From Deltaproteobacteria bacterium (GTDB lineage: Bacteria; Myxococcota_A; UBA9160; SMWR01), in the NCBI GenBank assembly GCA_019310965.1, contig JAFDDG010000003.1, forward strand, positions 23,226 through 87,225: 64,000 bases of DNA, in the 5' to 3' direction. The notes beneath the pieces are model-generated. The model made no database searches. It was not told the origin of the DNA and saw only the letters and a list, made by a program, of their open reading frames with translations. Below are positions 1-9,591 of the stretch, in pieces. How positions within the stretch are numbered: the stretch's first letter is position 1; each line of letters begins with the position of its first letter. A program made the position numbers and the translations under genes.

Positions 1-786
1 GCTGCCGGGAATTGCCGCGAGCGCCGGCGTCTCGGTGACGCCGGCCTGGATCACGTTGCAGCGCACGCCGTAGGGCGCCATTTCGACCGCGATCGAGCGC
101 GCCACCGACTCCAGCGAGACCTTGGCGGCGGCCACGGCGGCGTAGCCCTTCCACGCGAGGGTGTTGCCCTCGCTGGTGAGCCCGAAGACCCGGGCATCGT
201 CGGCGAACAGGCCGCGCGCCAACAAGTCCTGGGTCCAGTCGAGCATGCTGGTGCCCATGCAGTAGATCGTGCGCGCGAAATCCTCGTGATCGAGAAAGGC
301 CGTCTGGGAGTACTGCGGCGCCGAAGCGATGGTGTGCAGATCGGACTGGCCTTCCGCGAAGAGTTCGTCGACCGCGCCGCGCAGCGTGTCCGGGTCGACG
401 CCGAGCTTCGCGGCCAGCGCTGCGGCGCCGCCTTCGCCGGCGGTCGGCCGCGGGCGCTCTGGTGCGATCAGCTTGAGGTTGCCGAACGCGATCGAGTGGA
501 GCAGCAGGCGCGCCCGCTCGTCGCGCATCTTCGTGGCGAGTTCGTCGAGGATCTCGGTGCGGCGCTCGGCTGAAAGCGCGTCGGTGTTGAAAGTCAGCAG
601 CTCCACGCCGTTGCCACGCATCTTCTCGAACTCGGGCTCGACACGGCGCACCGCTGCGCGGCGGTCGCGGTGGACGATGCAGAGATTCATGCCGTGCTCG
701 GCCAGCCTCTGCGCGGTCGCGAGGCCGAAGCCACTCGATCCGCCCAACACGACGCCCCAACATCCGTCGAATATTCGGTCGCTCAA
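1..786 (-). CDS. Enoyl-ACP reductase-like SDR oxidoreductase (partial, C-terminus off window)
   Basis: The gene begins at a TTG (786) with a GGGAGGAG ribosome binding site 7 bases upstream. It reads 262 codons to the window edge without a stop, so the C-terminus is missing. Near the N-terminus a glycine-rich Rossmann motif (GGSSGFG) marks NAD(P) binding. Near the visible end, GYAAVAAAKVSLE has the Tyr-x6-Lys spacing of the FabI/FabL enoyl-ACP reductase branch, not the YxxxK of classical SDRs. The second active-site Tyr of FabI is Ser here, as in FabL. Expected role is NAD(P)H-dependent reduction of an enoyl thioester in fatty acid synthesis or a related lipid pathway. The middle part is longer than in FabI, so the substrate is open. 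Confidence 0.72.
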   Translation of the reverse strand, partial: MSDRIFDGCWGVVLGGSSGFGLATAQRLAEHGMNLCIVHRDRRAAVRRVEPEFEKMRGNGVELLTFNTDALSAERRTEILDELATKMRDERARLLLHSIAFGNLKLIAPERPRPTAGEGGAAALAAKLGVDPDTLRGAVDELFAEGQSDLHTIASAPQYSQTAFLDHEDFARTIYCMGTSMLDWTQDLLARGLFADDARVFGLTSEGNTLAWKGYAAVAAAKVSLESVARSIAVEMAPYGVRCNVIQAGVTETPALAAIPGS

Positions 787-1030
787 GACTGCTCCTCCCG
801 CGGCCGGCCTGGCCGCGCACTGGGTGCGGGTGCAATGTGATGGCCGCGTCCAGGCGCGTCCATGGTAACGAGGGGGAGACCGCGAGTCGTGGGCGTGTGA
901 CTCAGGGTCAGATTTAGAATCCCGGAAAGATTGCGTTCACAGGCGGGGCTGTCAACGCTGCTCCCGGCCCGCCGCCGCGCGGCTCTCCTGTTGGAGAATT
1001 GCCGTTCTCGGCTCTGGGAGGCCGTTCCGC

Positions 1031-1960
1031 TCAGCGGGTCACCGGGCTGCGGCCGGGGTCGTGCAGATCCGGCTCCAGGTAGATGATCCCGACTGCGGGG
1101 ACGGCGGCTCGCACCGCAGCCTCCGCCTCGTTGAGTGCCGCCGCGACGCCGCGGAAATCGAGTGCTGTGTCGAACTCCACCTTGGCGGCCACGAGCAGAT
1201 CCTCCGGGCCGAGGTGCTGCGTACGCATGTGCAGGATCCGGGTGATCTGCGGATGCCCGCTGAGTGCAGCGCGCACCGCTGCGAGGTCGCTCTCGGAGCC
1301 GCTCTCCCCAATCAAGATGCTCTTCATCTCGGTGGCGAGCAGCAGTGAGATCGCGGTGAGCAGCCCGCCGATCGCGATGCTGCCGAGGGCGTCCCAGACG
1401 CCATTGCCCGTCAGTGCGCTGGCCACCACGGCCGCCAGCGCGAGGAGCAGGCCGAGCAGGGCGCCGGCGTCCTCCAGCAGCACCACCGGGAGCTCCGGCG
1501 TCTTCGAGTGGCGGATGAACGCCCACCACCCCGCTTGGCCGCGCAGCGCGTTCGATGCCCGCACTGCGGTGCGCAAGGAGGCGCCCTCCAGGGCGATGCC
1601 GACGAGCAATACGCCGATGGCCCAGGCCGGGGATTCGACCCCGTGCGGGTGCTGGAGCTTGCTCGCGCCCTGGTAGATGGCGAACAGGCCGCCGAGCAGG
1701 AAGAGCACGATCGCAACGACAAACGACCAGAAGTAGCGTTCGCGCCCGTGGCCGAAGGGGTGCTCTGGTGTGGCCGCGCGTCTGGCGCGGGCTCCTCCCA
1801 CCAGCAAGAGCGCCTGATTGGCGGTATCAGCCAGGGAGTGAACGGTTTCGGCCAGCATCGATGCGGCGCCGGTGAAGAGCCAGGCGACGAATTTGGTGAC
1901 AGCCAGCCCCAGGTTGGCGGCGAATGCCGCGAAGATCGCTTTGCGACTGCCCTCGGTCAC
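1031..1960 (-). CDS. Cation diffusion facilitator (CDF) family transporter
   Basis: This is a 309-residue integral membrane protein that should export a divalent cation (Zn, Fe, Co or Mn) in exchange for protons. The second predicted helix carries the CDF metal-site signature HSLADTANQ, followed by the conserved HPFGHGRERYFW loop. Four to six hydrophobic helices fill roughly residues 10-210, and a soluble C-terminal domain (about 215-300) corresponds to the metal-sensing dimerisation domain. The start is a GTG at 1960 behind a GGGGGGCAGGT stretch. It is transcribed in the same direction as the reductase 244 bp downstream. Metal specificity cannot be read from the motif. Confidence 0.88.
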   Translation of the reverse strand: MTEGSRKAIFAAFAANLGLAVTKFVAWLFTGAASMLAETVHSLADTANQALLLVGGARARRAATPEHPFGHGRERYFWSFVVAIVLFLLGGLFAIYQGASKLQHPHGVESPAWAIGVLLVGIALEGASLRTAVRASNALRGQAGWWAFIRHSKTPELPVVLLEDAGALLGLLLALAAVVASALTGNGVWDALGSIAIGGLLTAISLLLATEMKSILIGESGSESDLAAVRAALSGHPQITRILHMRTQHLGPEDLLVAAKVEFDTALDFRGVAAALNEAEAAVRAAVPAVGIIYLEPDLHDPGRSPVTR

Positions 1961-2028
1961 ACCTGCCCCCCGGTTTCATTCTAGGGGGCGGCGGCGTTCG
2001 CGCGAGGGGCTGTGTGCGGACCGGGCTG

Positions 2029-3192
2029 TCAGGTGGCGGTGGGCAGCTGAGTCTGGTGGTCGAGGATTTCACACACGAGGATGCCGGTATCGTCGCCGCC
2101 GTCTTGCACCTCGAGGGTGGGGAGGAAGCGGATGATCTGGCCCAGGTAGTCCTGGACGTCTGCGTCGAGTTCGAAGAACTGGAGCACGCTGCCGCGTGTG
2201 GGGTCATCCCGCATCACCCGAGCGTTCACGACCAGCGGCTCGTCGCGGCCGCGCATGTGCAAGCCGATGCGCAGCTCGTCGCCGATCGCGATGTCCGGAT
2301 GCGAATCGACGCGCATGCCGCCGAGAGAGATGTCGCGTCCGAGTAGAACGCGAGCGGCCTCGACCCCGAGCGCCACGATGCGCTCCTCGTAGGCGTGTCG
2401 CGGAGCTGCGCGGCGCTCGGCCTTGGTGTCCGAGTCGGGCGCCGTCGGACGCTCGTGCCGAGCCGCTTCACGCAGTGTGAGCCGCGCGGCGGTATCACCA
2501 TTTGCGAGCGTCGCCGGGCCGTTGCTGTAGCTCGCGATGGTGCGGAGCAGCCAGTCAGCCTGCTTGGGCTTCAGCGGGTCGAAGCTCACGGCCAGCGTGT
2601 CGATACCGGGGAACTCGGACTCCGCCGAGCGCACCACCTTGCCCGGGATCGAGAAGGCCTTGGCCGCTGCGATCTCGTGGGGAATCTGGATCTTGACCGC
2701 GCGCTGCGCTGCCACGGCGTGCGCCGAGAGCAGTCGGCAGCCGGTTGTCGAGAGATCTGCCAGTACTGCCTCGCGGGAGCGAAGGCCGGTGCGGAACTTG
2801 ACCCGCGCGCCGATGCTCACGCGCAGCGTGCGGCGCTTTTCCGGACCTCGGTAGAGGCTGTGCAGAATCAGCAGGCGCAGTGCCGCGGGGTGCACCGGGC
2901 GCCGAACCACGAGATCGATCCCCGCGCGTTGCAACATGGCGCGCAGGGTCTTCGAGTCCTTGTCGAGCACGGCTATGCGCACCGGCGTCGAGCCGCTCGG
3001 GCCCGGGTCGAATTCGAGCAGGCGCTTCGGGGTGGAGATCACCAGCTCCCATTCCGTGGTTTCGTCGTCGGGGCTGGCACAGCCGCAACGCTCCACGAAA
3101 TTCAATCCGAGGTGGGAGAGCAGCTCGGACACGTCCGAGAGTTCCCCGTCGTGGAGCAACAGGCTCGGCAACAGCGGTGACTCGTTCGACAA
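2029..3192 (-). CDS. Double PilZ-domain protein with receiver-like N-terminus
   Basis: This 387-residue cytoplasmic protein has two PilZ domains, the c-di-GMP-binding fold. The first (about 119-220) has basic residues R120, R121 and R124 and the loop D146-x-S148-x2-G151. The second (about 258-360) has the full RRxxxR motif (R260-R265) and D287-x-S289-x-G-G291. Both therefore look competent to bind c-di-GMP, the second being the better match. The first ~115 residues resemble a degenerate response-regulator receiver with no clear phospho-acceptor Asp. The start is a TTG (3192) behind GGAGAGGG. The likely role is a c-di-GMP effector for motility, surface or secretion control. No partner gene lies next to it. 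Confidence 0.85.
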   Translation of the reverse strand: MSNESPLLPSLLLHDGELSDVSELLSHLGLNFVERCGCASPDDETTEWELVISTPKRLLEFDPGPSGSTPVRIAVLDKDSKTLRAMLQRAGIDLVVRRPVHPAALRLLILHSLYRGPEKRRTLRVSIGARVKFRTGLRSREAVLADLSTTGCRLLSAHAVAAQRAVKIQIPHEIAAAKAFSIPGKVVRSAESEFPGIDTLAVSFDPLKPKQADWLLRTIASYSNGPATLANGDTAARLTLREAARHERPTAPDSDTKAERRAAPRHAYEERIVALGVEAARVLLGRDISLGGMRVDSHPDIAIGDELRIGLHMRGRDEPLVVNARVMRDDPTRGSVLQFFELDADVQDYLGQIIRFLPTLEVQDGGDDTGILVCEILDHQTQLPTAT

Positions 3193-3456
3193 AACCCTCT
3201 CCGATGTGCGGATCGCCCGATCGCGCTCTATCCGATCGGCCGTTTCTGCCGGTTCCTGAAGTGTCTTCGAATCGCGCCCGGCTGTGGCGCTCGCGCCCGA
3301 CTGGACACGAGGCCGTTGCGGCTGCCAGGTTTCTCAGCCCCTGAACATGCGGTCGCGACGGGTCCGACGGGAGCCAATCGATCGGTGCGTGTGAGAAAGG
3401 TCACAGTCGGAGCGCCGACAAAGAGCTTGCATGCTTTGATGGAGGGAGGACCCAAC

Positions 3457-3903
3457 ATGAAACGACTCGCAGTCATTTTATTTGCAGGAGTGCTCGCGGC
3501 ATGTGGCAGCCAGGATTCCGGAACCGAAGCTGATCTGCCGTCTATCGATGCGGCGAGGGAGGCTTCTGCCGAGGCCCACGGTGATCTGGCCGCCAGCGCC
3601 GGCGCGGCGGCGTTGGCGCGGACCGAAACGGGTGCGGGCGACGGTCCGTCGGCCACGTGCCTGGCGCTCGTCGCTGAGGGTGAATACACCCAGGCGGTTC
3701 CCGTGTGCACGGCCGCGCTGGCGGCCGACCCGGCCAGCCAGCCGCTGCAGGAGGCTCTCGACACTGCCCGTGCCGAGGCCGGCCAGGTGGCGGATGCCGC
3801 TGCAGCGGCCAGCGACGCCGCCGCGCAGGGCGCTCAGGATGCCCCGGGGGGGGCGGCGTCCGGCGCCGCAGCTGCCGCTGTCGACAACCTGCCCGGCAAC
3901 TAG
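3457..3903 (+). CDS. Small alanine-rich lipoprotein with a TPR-like segment
   Basis: A 148-residue predicted lipoprotein. A lipobox LAAC places the lipidated Cys at position 16 after a short basic and hydrophobic signal sequence. The ATG at 3457 was chosen over a TTG 141 bases upstream because it has a GGAGGGAGG ribosome binding site and directly starts the signal peptide. Residues about 68-108 (two Cys, EGEYTQAVPVCTAALAADP) look like one tetratricopeptide hairpin, and the last ~35 residues are almost all Ala, Gly, Asp and Gln. No enzyme motif is seen. Function unknown; probably anchored to a membrane facing the periplasm. It diverges from the PilZ gene. Confidence 0.7.
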   Translation: MKRLAVILFAGVLAACGSQDSGTEADLPSIDAAREASAEAHGDLAASAGAAALARTETGAGDGPSATCLALVAEGEYTQAVPVCTAALAADPASQPLQEALDTARAEAGQVADAAAAASDAAAQGAQDAPGGAASGAAAAAVDNLPGN

Positions 3904-3920
3904 CCGGGCTCGAACTTCGC

Positions 3921-3956
3921 GCGGCGCCGCCCGGTCGTGAGGCCAGGCGGCGCCGC
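3921..3956 (+). terminator. GC-rich hairpin after the lipoprotein gene
   Basis: A perfect 11-bp inverted repeat (GCGGCGCCGCC at 3921-3931 and its complement at 3946-3956) encloses a 14-base loop, 18 bases after the lipoprotein stop. There is no T-run, so it could be an mRNA-stabilising 3' hairpin or a weak terminator. Confidence 0.4.
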
Positions 3957-4055
3957 TGCGTCGGCTTCGCTTCGAGAGAGGTGCCCGGTGGGGCGCCTCC
4001 CTCCCGTTCCGGCCGACTGCGGACGCAGCGGTTAGGATCTGCAGCGGGGGAAGGG

Positions 4056-5933
4056 ATGCATCCGGCGTTCACGTTGGTGCTGGCGCTCGCCGCCGGTGTG
4101 TTGGCGCAGGCCGTGGCCCGGCACTTGCGCGTGCCGGGCATCGTGCTCCTGCTCTTCGTCGGCGCGGGCCTCGGTCCGGACGGCCTGAACTGGGTTCACC
4201 CGGAGGAGCTCGGGGAGGGGCTCTTCGCCATCGTCGAGCTTTCGGTGGCCATCATCCTGTTCGAGGGCGGTCTCAACCTCGAGATCTCGCGTCTGCGGCG
4301 GGAACAGGCATCGATTCGGCGGCTCGTGCTCGGCGGTACGTTGGTCACGCTGCTCGGCGGCGCCGTCGCGGCTCACCTCTTTCTCGACTGGCCCTGGCTG
4401 CTTTCGTTCGTCTTCGGGAGCCTCGTCGTGGTGACGGGTCCGACGGTGATCGGGCCGCTGATCGAGAGCCTGCGGCTCAAGCCGCGGGTCGCGACGGTGC
4501 TCGAAGCCGAAGGCGTATTGATCGATCCGGTGGGCGCGATCCTGGCCGTGCTGTTGCTCGACGTGGCCCTGGCTCCCGGTGTCGACTCCGTCGCGGCGGG
4601 TGCGCGCGTGATGCTGCTGCAAGCCAGCTTTGGCGGTGCCGTCGGCATCGGCGTGGGGTACATGCTGGCGCTGCTGCTGCGTGCGAAGAGTCTCGTGCCG
4701 GAGGGTTATGAGAACATCGTCGTTCTGGTGACGGTGCTCTTCGTCTTCCAGGGCTGCAACGAGATCCTGGCGCAGAGCGGGTTGCTGGCGGTAACGCTGG
4801 CTGGCGTCGTGGTCGGCAACCTGCGCACGCGGGTCGATCGCGACCTGCGAGAGTTCAAGGATCAGCTCACGATCATGCTGATCGGCATGCTCTTCGTATT
4901 GCTGGCGGCGACGGTGCGTCTGGAGGACGTGCAGGGGTTGGGTGTCGCCGGGCTCGGCGTGGTGGCGTCGCTGGTCTTCGTGGTGCGGCCTCTGACGGTC
5001 TGGCTCTCGACCGATTCCGAGCTGACCTGGCAGGAGCGCATGCTGCTGGCCTGGATCGCGCCGCGGGGCATCGTTGCCGCGGCCATTGCCTCTGTGACGG
5101 CGGTGGCGCTGCAGCGCGAGGGCGGCGCAGACGGCTCGCCGCTGCTGGCACTCGTATTCCTCGTGATCGCCAGCACGGTGCTGCTCGCGGGGCTGACGGC
5201 CGGGCCGTTGGCCCGCTTGCTGGGCCAATGCCAGCCCGGTCGCGATGGTGTGATCGTGCTCGGAGTGTCGGGCCTTGGGCTGCTGCTGGCGCGCGAGCTG
5301 CGCGAAGCGGAGGTTCGGGTGGTGTTCGTCGATTCGAACCCTCAGAACTGCCGGCGTGCGGAGGAGGAGGAGTTTCCGGTGGTCTTCGGCAACGCGCTTC
5401 AGGAGCGCACGTTGCAGCGGGCCCGTGTCGGATCGGCTGGCACCGTCGTGGGGCTCACCACCAACCAGATGTTGAACAGCGTCTTCGTGAGTCGCGCGCG
5501 GGAGCGCTTCCGCGTGCCCCGCGCATTGGTAGCCGTGCAGGGCCTCGAATCGGGGCTCGCGCCGGAACTCGTCAAGGAAGAGGCGGTGCAGGTGCTGTTC
5601 GACGGGCCCCACGACGTGGAACGTTGGGACGTGCGCGCGCGCCAGGATGCGCTCGAAGTCGAGCACTGGGAGTACCGGGGCCTCGAGCCGCCTTCGGACG
5701 AGGGAGTTGCGGGCAGCGACGAGAATGGCCGCGCGGGTCGCGGCAGCGATCCATTGGTGATCCTCGCGGTGCTGCGCGGCGGGCGCACCGACCTGATGTA
5801 CGCAACTTTCCAGCTTCGCGAAGGTGACGTCGCCGCGGTGGCGGTGCACGCAGTCGAGCGCGAGGCAGCGCACGCGCTGCTGCGCGCGGGTGGCTGGGTG
5901 CCTCGCGAAGTGGAGCCCGCATCCGCGGCTTGA
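4056..5933 (+). CDS. Cation:proton antiporter with C-terminal RCK (TrkA) domain
   Basis: A 625-residue inner-membrane antiporter of the CPA superfamily, exchanging Na+ or K+ for H+. About twelve hydrophobic segments occupy residues 1-385. The motif VVTGPTVIGPL corresponds to the unwound ion-binding helix of NhaP/KefB-type exchangers, although the canonical Asp-Asp or Asn-Asp pair is not obvious there. From about residue 395, DGVIVLGVSGLGLLLAREL begins a Rossmann RCK/TrkA-N domain (nucleotide or ion gating), followed by a TrkA-C-like tail to about 615. The ATG at 4056 starts exactly at the first transmembrane helix behind GGGGGAAGGG. Longer in-frame readings upstream are compositionally unlike membrane protein. 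Transported ion unknown. Confidence 0.85.
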   Translation: MHPAFTLVLALAAGVLAQAVARHLRVPGIVLLLFVGAGLGPDGLNWVHPEELGEGLFAIVELSVAIILFEGGLNLEISRLRREQASIRRLVLGGTLVTLLGGAVAAHLFLDWPWLLSFVFGSLVVVTGPTVIGPLIESLRLKPRVATVLEAEGVLIDPVGAILAVLLLDVALAPGVDSVAAGARVMLLQASFGGAVGIGVGYMLALLLRAKSLVPEGYENIVVLVTVLFVFQGCNEILAQSGLLAVTLAGVVVGNLRTRVDRDLREFKDQLTIMLIGMLFVLLAATVRLEDVQGLGVAGLGVVASLVFVVRPLTVWLSTDSELTWQERMLLAWIAPRGIVAAAIASVTAVALQREGGADGSPLLALVFLVIASTVLLAGLTAGPLARLLGQCQPGRDGVIVLGVSGLGLLLARELREAEVRVVFVDSNPQNCRRAEEEEFPVVFGNALQERTLQRARVGSAGTVVGLTTNQMLNSVFVSRARERFRVPRALVAVQGLESGLAPELVKEEAVQVLFDGPHDVERWDVRARQDALEVEHWEYRGLEPPSDEGVAGSDENGRAGRGSDPLVILAVLRGGRTDLMYATFQLREGDVAAVAVHAVEREAAHALLRAGGWVPREVEPASAA

Positions 5934-6066
5934 CGCTGATGGCCCCGTAGCTTAAACACGCACCCGTGATGAGTGCGCGTCGCGATTGGTGCTGGCAGCG
6001 TTTCTTCGTCCTCACGACGAGGGCAGGAGGGGGTTTGCGCGTCCACTAGTCGTCAACGCGACGCGG

Positions 6067-6110
6067 CGACGAAACCCTCTCCCGCCTGACGGCCGGAGGG
6101 GGTTTCGTCG
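6067..6110 (+). terminator. Long hairpin between antiporter and MFS genes
   Basis: A 16-bp stem (6067-6082 with 6095-6110, one G-T wobble) continues into a 3-bp inner stem and a TGAC tetraloop. It lies 134 bases after the antiporter stop and 59 bases before the MFS start, on a same-strand junction. It could terminate antiporter transcription or act as a leader structure for the MFS gene. No long T-run follows. Confidence 0.5.
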
Positions 6111-6168
6111 TTCTGGGCAGGGGTCTGAGGCGAAGCGGCGAAGGTCCGTGGGTTCGAGGTTCGCAACA

Positions 6169-7341
6169 ATGCAATCGACGAGACGACGGCAGCGCCCGCG
6201 ACTGCTGACTCCGAGCTTTACCGCCCTGCTCGTGGCGAATGTGTGCTTCGGCTACGCGTTCTCCAGCTTCTTCCTGCTGCCGAAGTTCATGGCCAACCAG
6301 CTCGGTGCCGGACCGAGAGAGGTGGGCTTCGTCCTCGCCGCCCACGGCGCGACGATCGTGATCCTGCTGCCGCTGATTGGCGCCGCCGTAGACCGTTTCG
6401 GTCGCCGCGCCTTCCTGACGGCGGGCGCGCTGGCGATGGCCGCCATCACTCTGTGCTTTCCGCTGGTGCACGAGGTGGGGCCGCTGCTCTACGCGCTGCG
6501 CGTCGCCCAGGCGGTGGCGTTCGCGATGGTGTTTGCCGCCGGTGGTGCGTTGGCCGTCGACCTCGCGCCGCCGGAGCGGCTGGGTCAGGGCATCGGTCTC
6601 TACGGCACGTCCTTTCTCTCGATGAATGCGGTGGCGACGGCGTGTTCGGAGGCTCTCGCAGGTAGCCTCGGCTGGCCCGTGGCGTTCGCGGTCGCGGCGG
6701 GCAGCGCGCTGCTCTCGGCGCTCTTGTCGCTGCGCGTGCGCGAGCCCCCGCGCGACCCGGCGGACGTCGGCACCGGGGACGGCCTCGCCACGCTCGCGCG
6801 TCGGGCGAGCACCTGGCGTGTGGCCATCGTAATCGGGCTCGTTGGAGCGGGGCTGAACGCCGTCTTCAGCTTTCACCAGCTGTACGTGCTCGAACTCGGC
6901 ATCACGAACGTGAGCAGCTTCTTCGTCGCCTATACCGCCGCGGCGGTCACCGTGCGCTTCGTCTTCGGCCACTACATCGACCGCTGGGGTCATCGCAACG
7001 TCTCGCTCGCCGCGCTCACACTCTACGTATTTGCCGTGCTCGGGGTGGCGTTCGTGCAAGAGCTCGGCCTGCCCCTCATCGGGCTCGGCATCGGCCTGGC
7101 CCACGGTGTCTTCTATCCCTCGTTCAATGCCGTGGTCGTGGCCGGGGCCAAGCCCGCCGTGCGCGGGAAGGTGATGGGGATCTTCCAGGCGTCGTTCCAG
7201 CTGGGCAGCGCCGTTGGCGGCATCGTGTTCGGCACATTGGCCGCGCGCGAGGGCTACCCGCCGGTTTTCGTGGCGGCGGCCGCGGGCCTCGCCTTCGCGT
7301 GGGTGGTGTTGAAGCTCGCGCCCGAAGGCAGGAACCGCTGA
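6169..7341 (+). CDS. Major facilitator superfamily transporter
   Basis: A 390-residue secondary transporter in the inner membrane with about 12 hydrophobic helices in two halves. MFS motif A follows helix 2 (GAAVDRFGRRAF), and a degenerate copy appears in the second half (GHYIDRWGHRNVSL), as expected from the internal duplication. The ATG at 6169 directly precedes the basic N-terminus (MQSTRRRQRPRL) and first helix. In-frame codons upstream overlap a stable hairpin and were not included. The substrate is unknown. It converges on a small membrane-protein gene and ilvD. Confidence 0.85.
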   Translation: MQSTRRRQRPRLLTPSFTALLVANVCFGYAFSSFFLLPKFMANQLGAGPREVGFVLAAHGATIVILLPLIGAAVDRFGRRAFLTAGALAMAAITLCFPLVHEVGPLLYALRVAQAVAFAMVFAAGGALAVDLAPPERLGQGIGLYGTSFLSMNAVATACSEALAGSLGWPVAFAVAAGSALLSALLSLRVREPPRDPADVGTGDGLATLARRASTWRVAIVIGLVGAGLNAVFSFHQLYVLELGITNVSSFFVAYTAAAVTVRFVFGHYIDRWGHRNVSLAALTLYVFAVLGVAFVQELGLPLIGLGIGLAHGVFYPSFNAVVVAGAKPAVRGKVMGIFQASFQLGSAVGGIVFGTLAAREGYPPVFVAAAAGLAFAWVVLKLAPEGRNR

Positions 7342-7392
7342 TGCGGAACCGCCGCGGGCTGGAGGTGACGCCGCACCCGGCCAGGGCACCGC

Positions 7393-7602
7393 TCACCGAG
7401 CCATCTCGGCAGCCTGTCTAGCGTTCGCGCCCTGGGCTTCGGGCTGGCTGCGTCCGGCCGCGCGCGCAGCGAAGTCGGCACGGTCGGTCAGGATCGCCCA
7501 GGAGCTCCACGCGGCACTGGCGAGTAACGCCAGCAACGCGACCAGGGCCAGCGCACGCAGCGGCCTCGGCGGTTGGGAAGGGCTCGGCTCGGCGTCCGAC
7601 AT
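7393..7602 (-). CDS. Small single-span membrane protein (hypothetical)
   Basis: A 69-residue reading frame starting at ATG 7602, 44 bases after the ilvD stop and on the same strand, so it may be co-transcribed with ilvD. It has a proline-rich N-terminus (SPSQPPRPLR), one strongly hydrophobic segment at about residues 17-38, and a basic, Ala- and Gln-rich tail. No good ribosome binding site is visible and no family is recognised. Codon use fits a real gene but the evidence is modest. Confidence 0.4.
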   Translation of the reverse strand: MSDAEPSPSQPPRPLRALALVALLALLASAAWSSWAILTDRADFAARAAGRSQPEAQGANARQAAEMAR

Positions 7603-7646
7603 CGAGCCCGGAGTATGCCAGCCGGCGCCGCGCCCGGCGGCCTTGC

Positions 7647-9527
7647 TCAGCGCTGCTTCGTGATCTGGTCGGGGTCGCGCACCGCGCCCCTGGAGGCACT
7701 GGTGGTCAGCAGGGCGTAGGCGCGCAGCGCACTCGAAACGGTTCTCTCGCGCTTCTCCGTGGGCTGCCATGCCGTCTGACCCCGATTCTCCATCGCCGTG
7801 CGCCTCGCCTGGAGTTCGCCCGGATCGATGGCGATGTCGATCTTCCGGTTGGGGATGTCGATGCGAATGGAGTCCCCGTTCTGGATGAGCCCGATGGCAC
7901 CACCTTCTGCGGCCTCGGGCGAGACGTGACCGATCGACAGCCCGGAAGAACCGCCGCTGAACCGGCCATCGGTGACCAGGGCGCAGGTCGTTCCCAGCTT
8001 CTTCGATTTCAGGTATGCGGTCGGGTAGAGCATCTCCTGCATACCGGGGCCGCCCTTCGGGCCCTCGTAGCGAATGATCAGGACATCTCCGGCCTCGACT
8101 TCGTCCTGGATGATCGCGTCGCAAGCGGCCTCCTGCGATTCATAGATGCGGGCCGGACCGTCGAAGACCAGAACGGATTCATCTACCCCGGCCGTCTTTA
8201 CGATGCAGCCGTCCTGCGCGAGGCTGCCGTAGAGCACAGCGAGTCCCCCGTCCGCGCTATAAGCGTGTCTGGACTCACGGATGCATCCTCTCTCTCCGTC
8301 GAGATCCGCGGACTCGTAGTACGTGTCTTGAGAGAATGCGGCCGTCGTTCGCACGCCGCCGGGTGCGGCGAGGGCGCGCCGCTGGGCCGCCGGGTGGACG
8401 GTTTCCGACCGGATGTCGTTGTCCGCGATGGCTTCACCGATCGTCCTGGCGTGGACCGTCGTGGAGTCGATGTGGATGCGCCCGGCGCGTGCAAGGGCGC
8501 CGAGTATGGTGAAGATCCCACCGGCGCGACTGACGTCTTCCATGTGATAACTGGAAGAGGGGGCGACCTTCGAGAGCGTCGGGGTCACGCGCGAAATCCT
8601 GTCGATGTCCGACATCGTGAATTCGACACCCGCTTCGTAGGCGATGGCCAGCAGATGAAGCACGGTATTGGTTGAACCGCCCATCGCGATGTCGAGGCTC
8701 ATCGCGTTCTCGAAGGCATGGAAATCGGCGATGCTGCGAGGTAGTACGCCGTCGTCCCCGTCTTCATAGGCTTGCCGGGCCAGCTCTACGATGCGTTTGC
8801 CGGCCCGCTCGAAGAGCTCCCAGCGGAGGGTGTGGGTGGCCAGCAGGCTACCGTTGCCCGGCAAGGCGAGGCCGAGTGCCTCCGCCAGACAGTTCATGCT
8901 GTTGGCGGTGAACATGCCCGAGCAGGAACCGCAGGTTGGACACGCGGACTCCTCGATCGTCGCCAACGTCTCGTCACTGATGTCGTCGTTCTGGGACTGG
9001 ATGATCGCATCGATCAGATCCAGGGCTTCGGGTAGCGGGTTGCCGTGGCGGTCGAAGGTCCCCACCGCTTTGCCGGCTTCCATGGGCCCGCCCGAGACGA
9101 AGATCGCCGGGATGTTGAGGCGCATGGCGGCCATCAGCATGCCGGGGGTGATCTTGTCGCAGTTCGAGACGCACACGAGTGCGTCCGCCATGTGGGCGTT
9201 CACCATGTACTCGACACTGTCGGCGATGAGATCGCGACTCGGCAGGGAGTAGAGCATTCCGTCATGGCCCATCGCGATTCCATCGTCGATGGCGATGGTG
9301 TTGAACTCGACACCGTAGCCTCCGGCATCGTCGATGATCTTCTTCAGGCGTTGTCCCACGTCCCAGAGGTGCACGTGTCCCGGTACGAACTGAGTGAAGC
9401 TGTTGGCGATCGCGATGATGGGCTTGTTGAAGTCCGCATCAGTCATGCCCGTGGCACGCCACAGCGCGCGTGCGCCCGCCATGTTCCGGCCCCGGGTCGT
9501 CGTATGGCTGCGATATCCCTTGCTCAT
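7647..9527 (-). CDS. ilvD: Dihydroxy-acid dehydratase
   Basis: A 626-residue IlvD/Edd-family enzyme converting 2,3-dihydroxy-3-methylbutanoate (and the methylpentanoate) to the 2-oxo acids of valine and isoleucine synthesis, in the cytoplasm. The N-terminus [21 protein letters not shown] is typical of IlvD. Fe-S ligand motifs [10 protein letters not shown] and [17 protein letters not shown] are intact, as is the C-terminal TDGRFSGG Mg/substrate loop. Its length matches the long (about 610-620 residue) E. coli-type class. No other branched-chain gene is in the window, so the locus is not an ilv operon. Confidence 0.95.
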   Translation of the reverse strand: MSKGYRSHTTTRGRNMAGARALWRATGMTDADFNKPIIAIANSFTQFVPGHVHLWDVGQRLKKIIDDAGGYGVEFNTIAIDDGIAMGHDGMLYSLPSRDLIADSVEYMVNAHMADALVCVSNCDKITPGMLMAAMRLNIPAIFVSGGPMEAGKAVGTFDRHGNPLPEALDLIDAIIQSQNDDISDETLATIEESACPTCGSCSGMFTANSMNCLAEALGLALPGNGSLLATHTLRWELFERAGKRIVELARQAYEDGDDGVLPRSIADFHAFENAMSLDIAMGGSTNTVLHLLAIAYEAGVEFTMSDIDRISRVTPTLSKVAPSSSYHMEDVSRAGGIFTILGALARAGRIHIDSTTVHARTIGEAIADNDIRSETVHPAAQRRALAAPGGVRTTAAFSQDTYYESADLDGERGCIRESRHAYSADGGLAVLYGSLAQDGCIVKTAGVDESVLVFDGPARIYESQEAACDAIIQDEVEAGDVLIIRYEGPKGGPGMQEMLYPTAYLKSKKLGTTCALVTDGRFSGGSSGLSIGHVSPEAAEGGAIGLIQNGDSIRIDIPNRKIDIAIDPGELQARRTAMENRGQTAWQPTEKRERTVSSALRAYALLTTSASRGAVRDPDQITKQR

Positions 9528-9591
9528 GTCCGAGAGTGTACCGAGCCAAGCGGGGATGCGGCGGGCGTTGCAGATCGCGGGGGCGCGTCGC

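Noticed and set aside
4032..5873. A 613-codon minus-strand frame opposite the antiporter
   Set aside because: His-, Arg- and Gln-rich antisense frame; the plus strand encodes a clear membrane protein.
5938..6010. tRNA-like GGCCCCGTAGCTTAA after the antiporter
   Set aside because: Only the first bases look like a tRNA acceptor and D-arm; no anticodon or T arm with GTTCRA follows, and no CCA-like end pairs with it.
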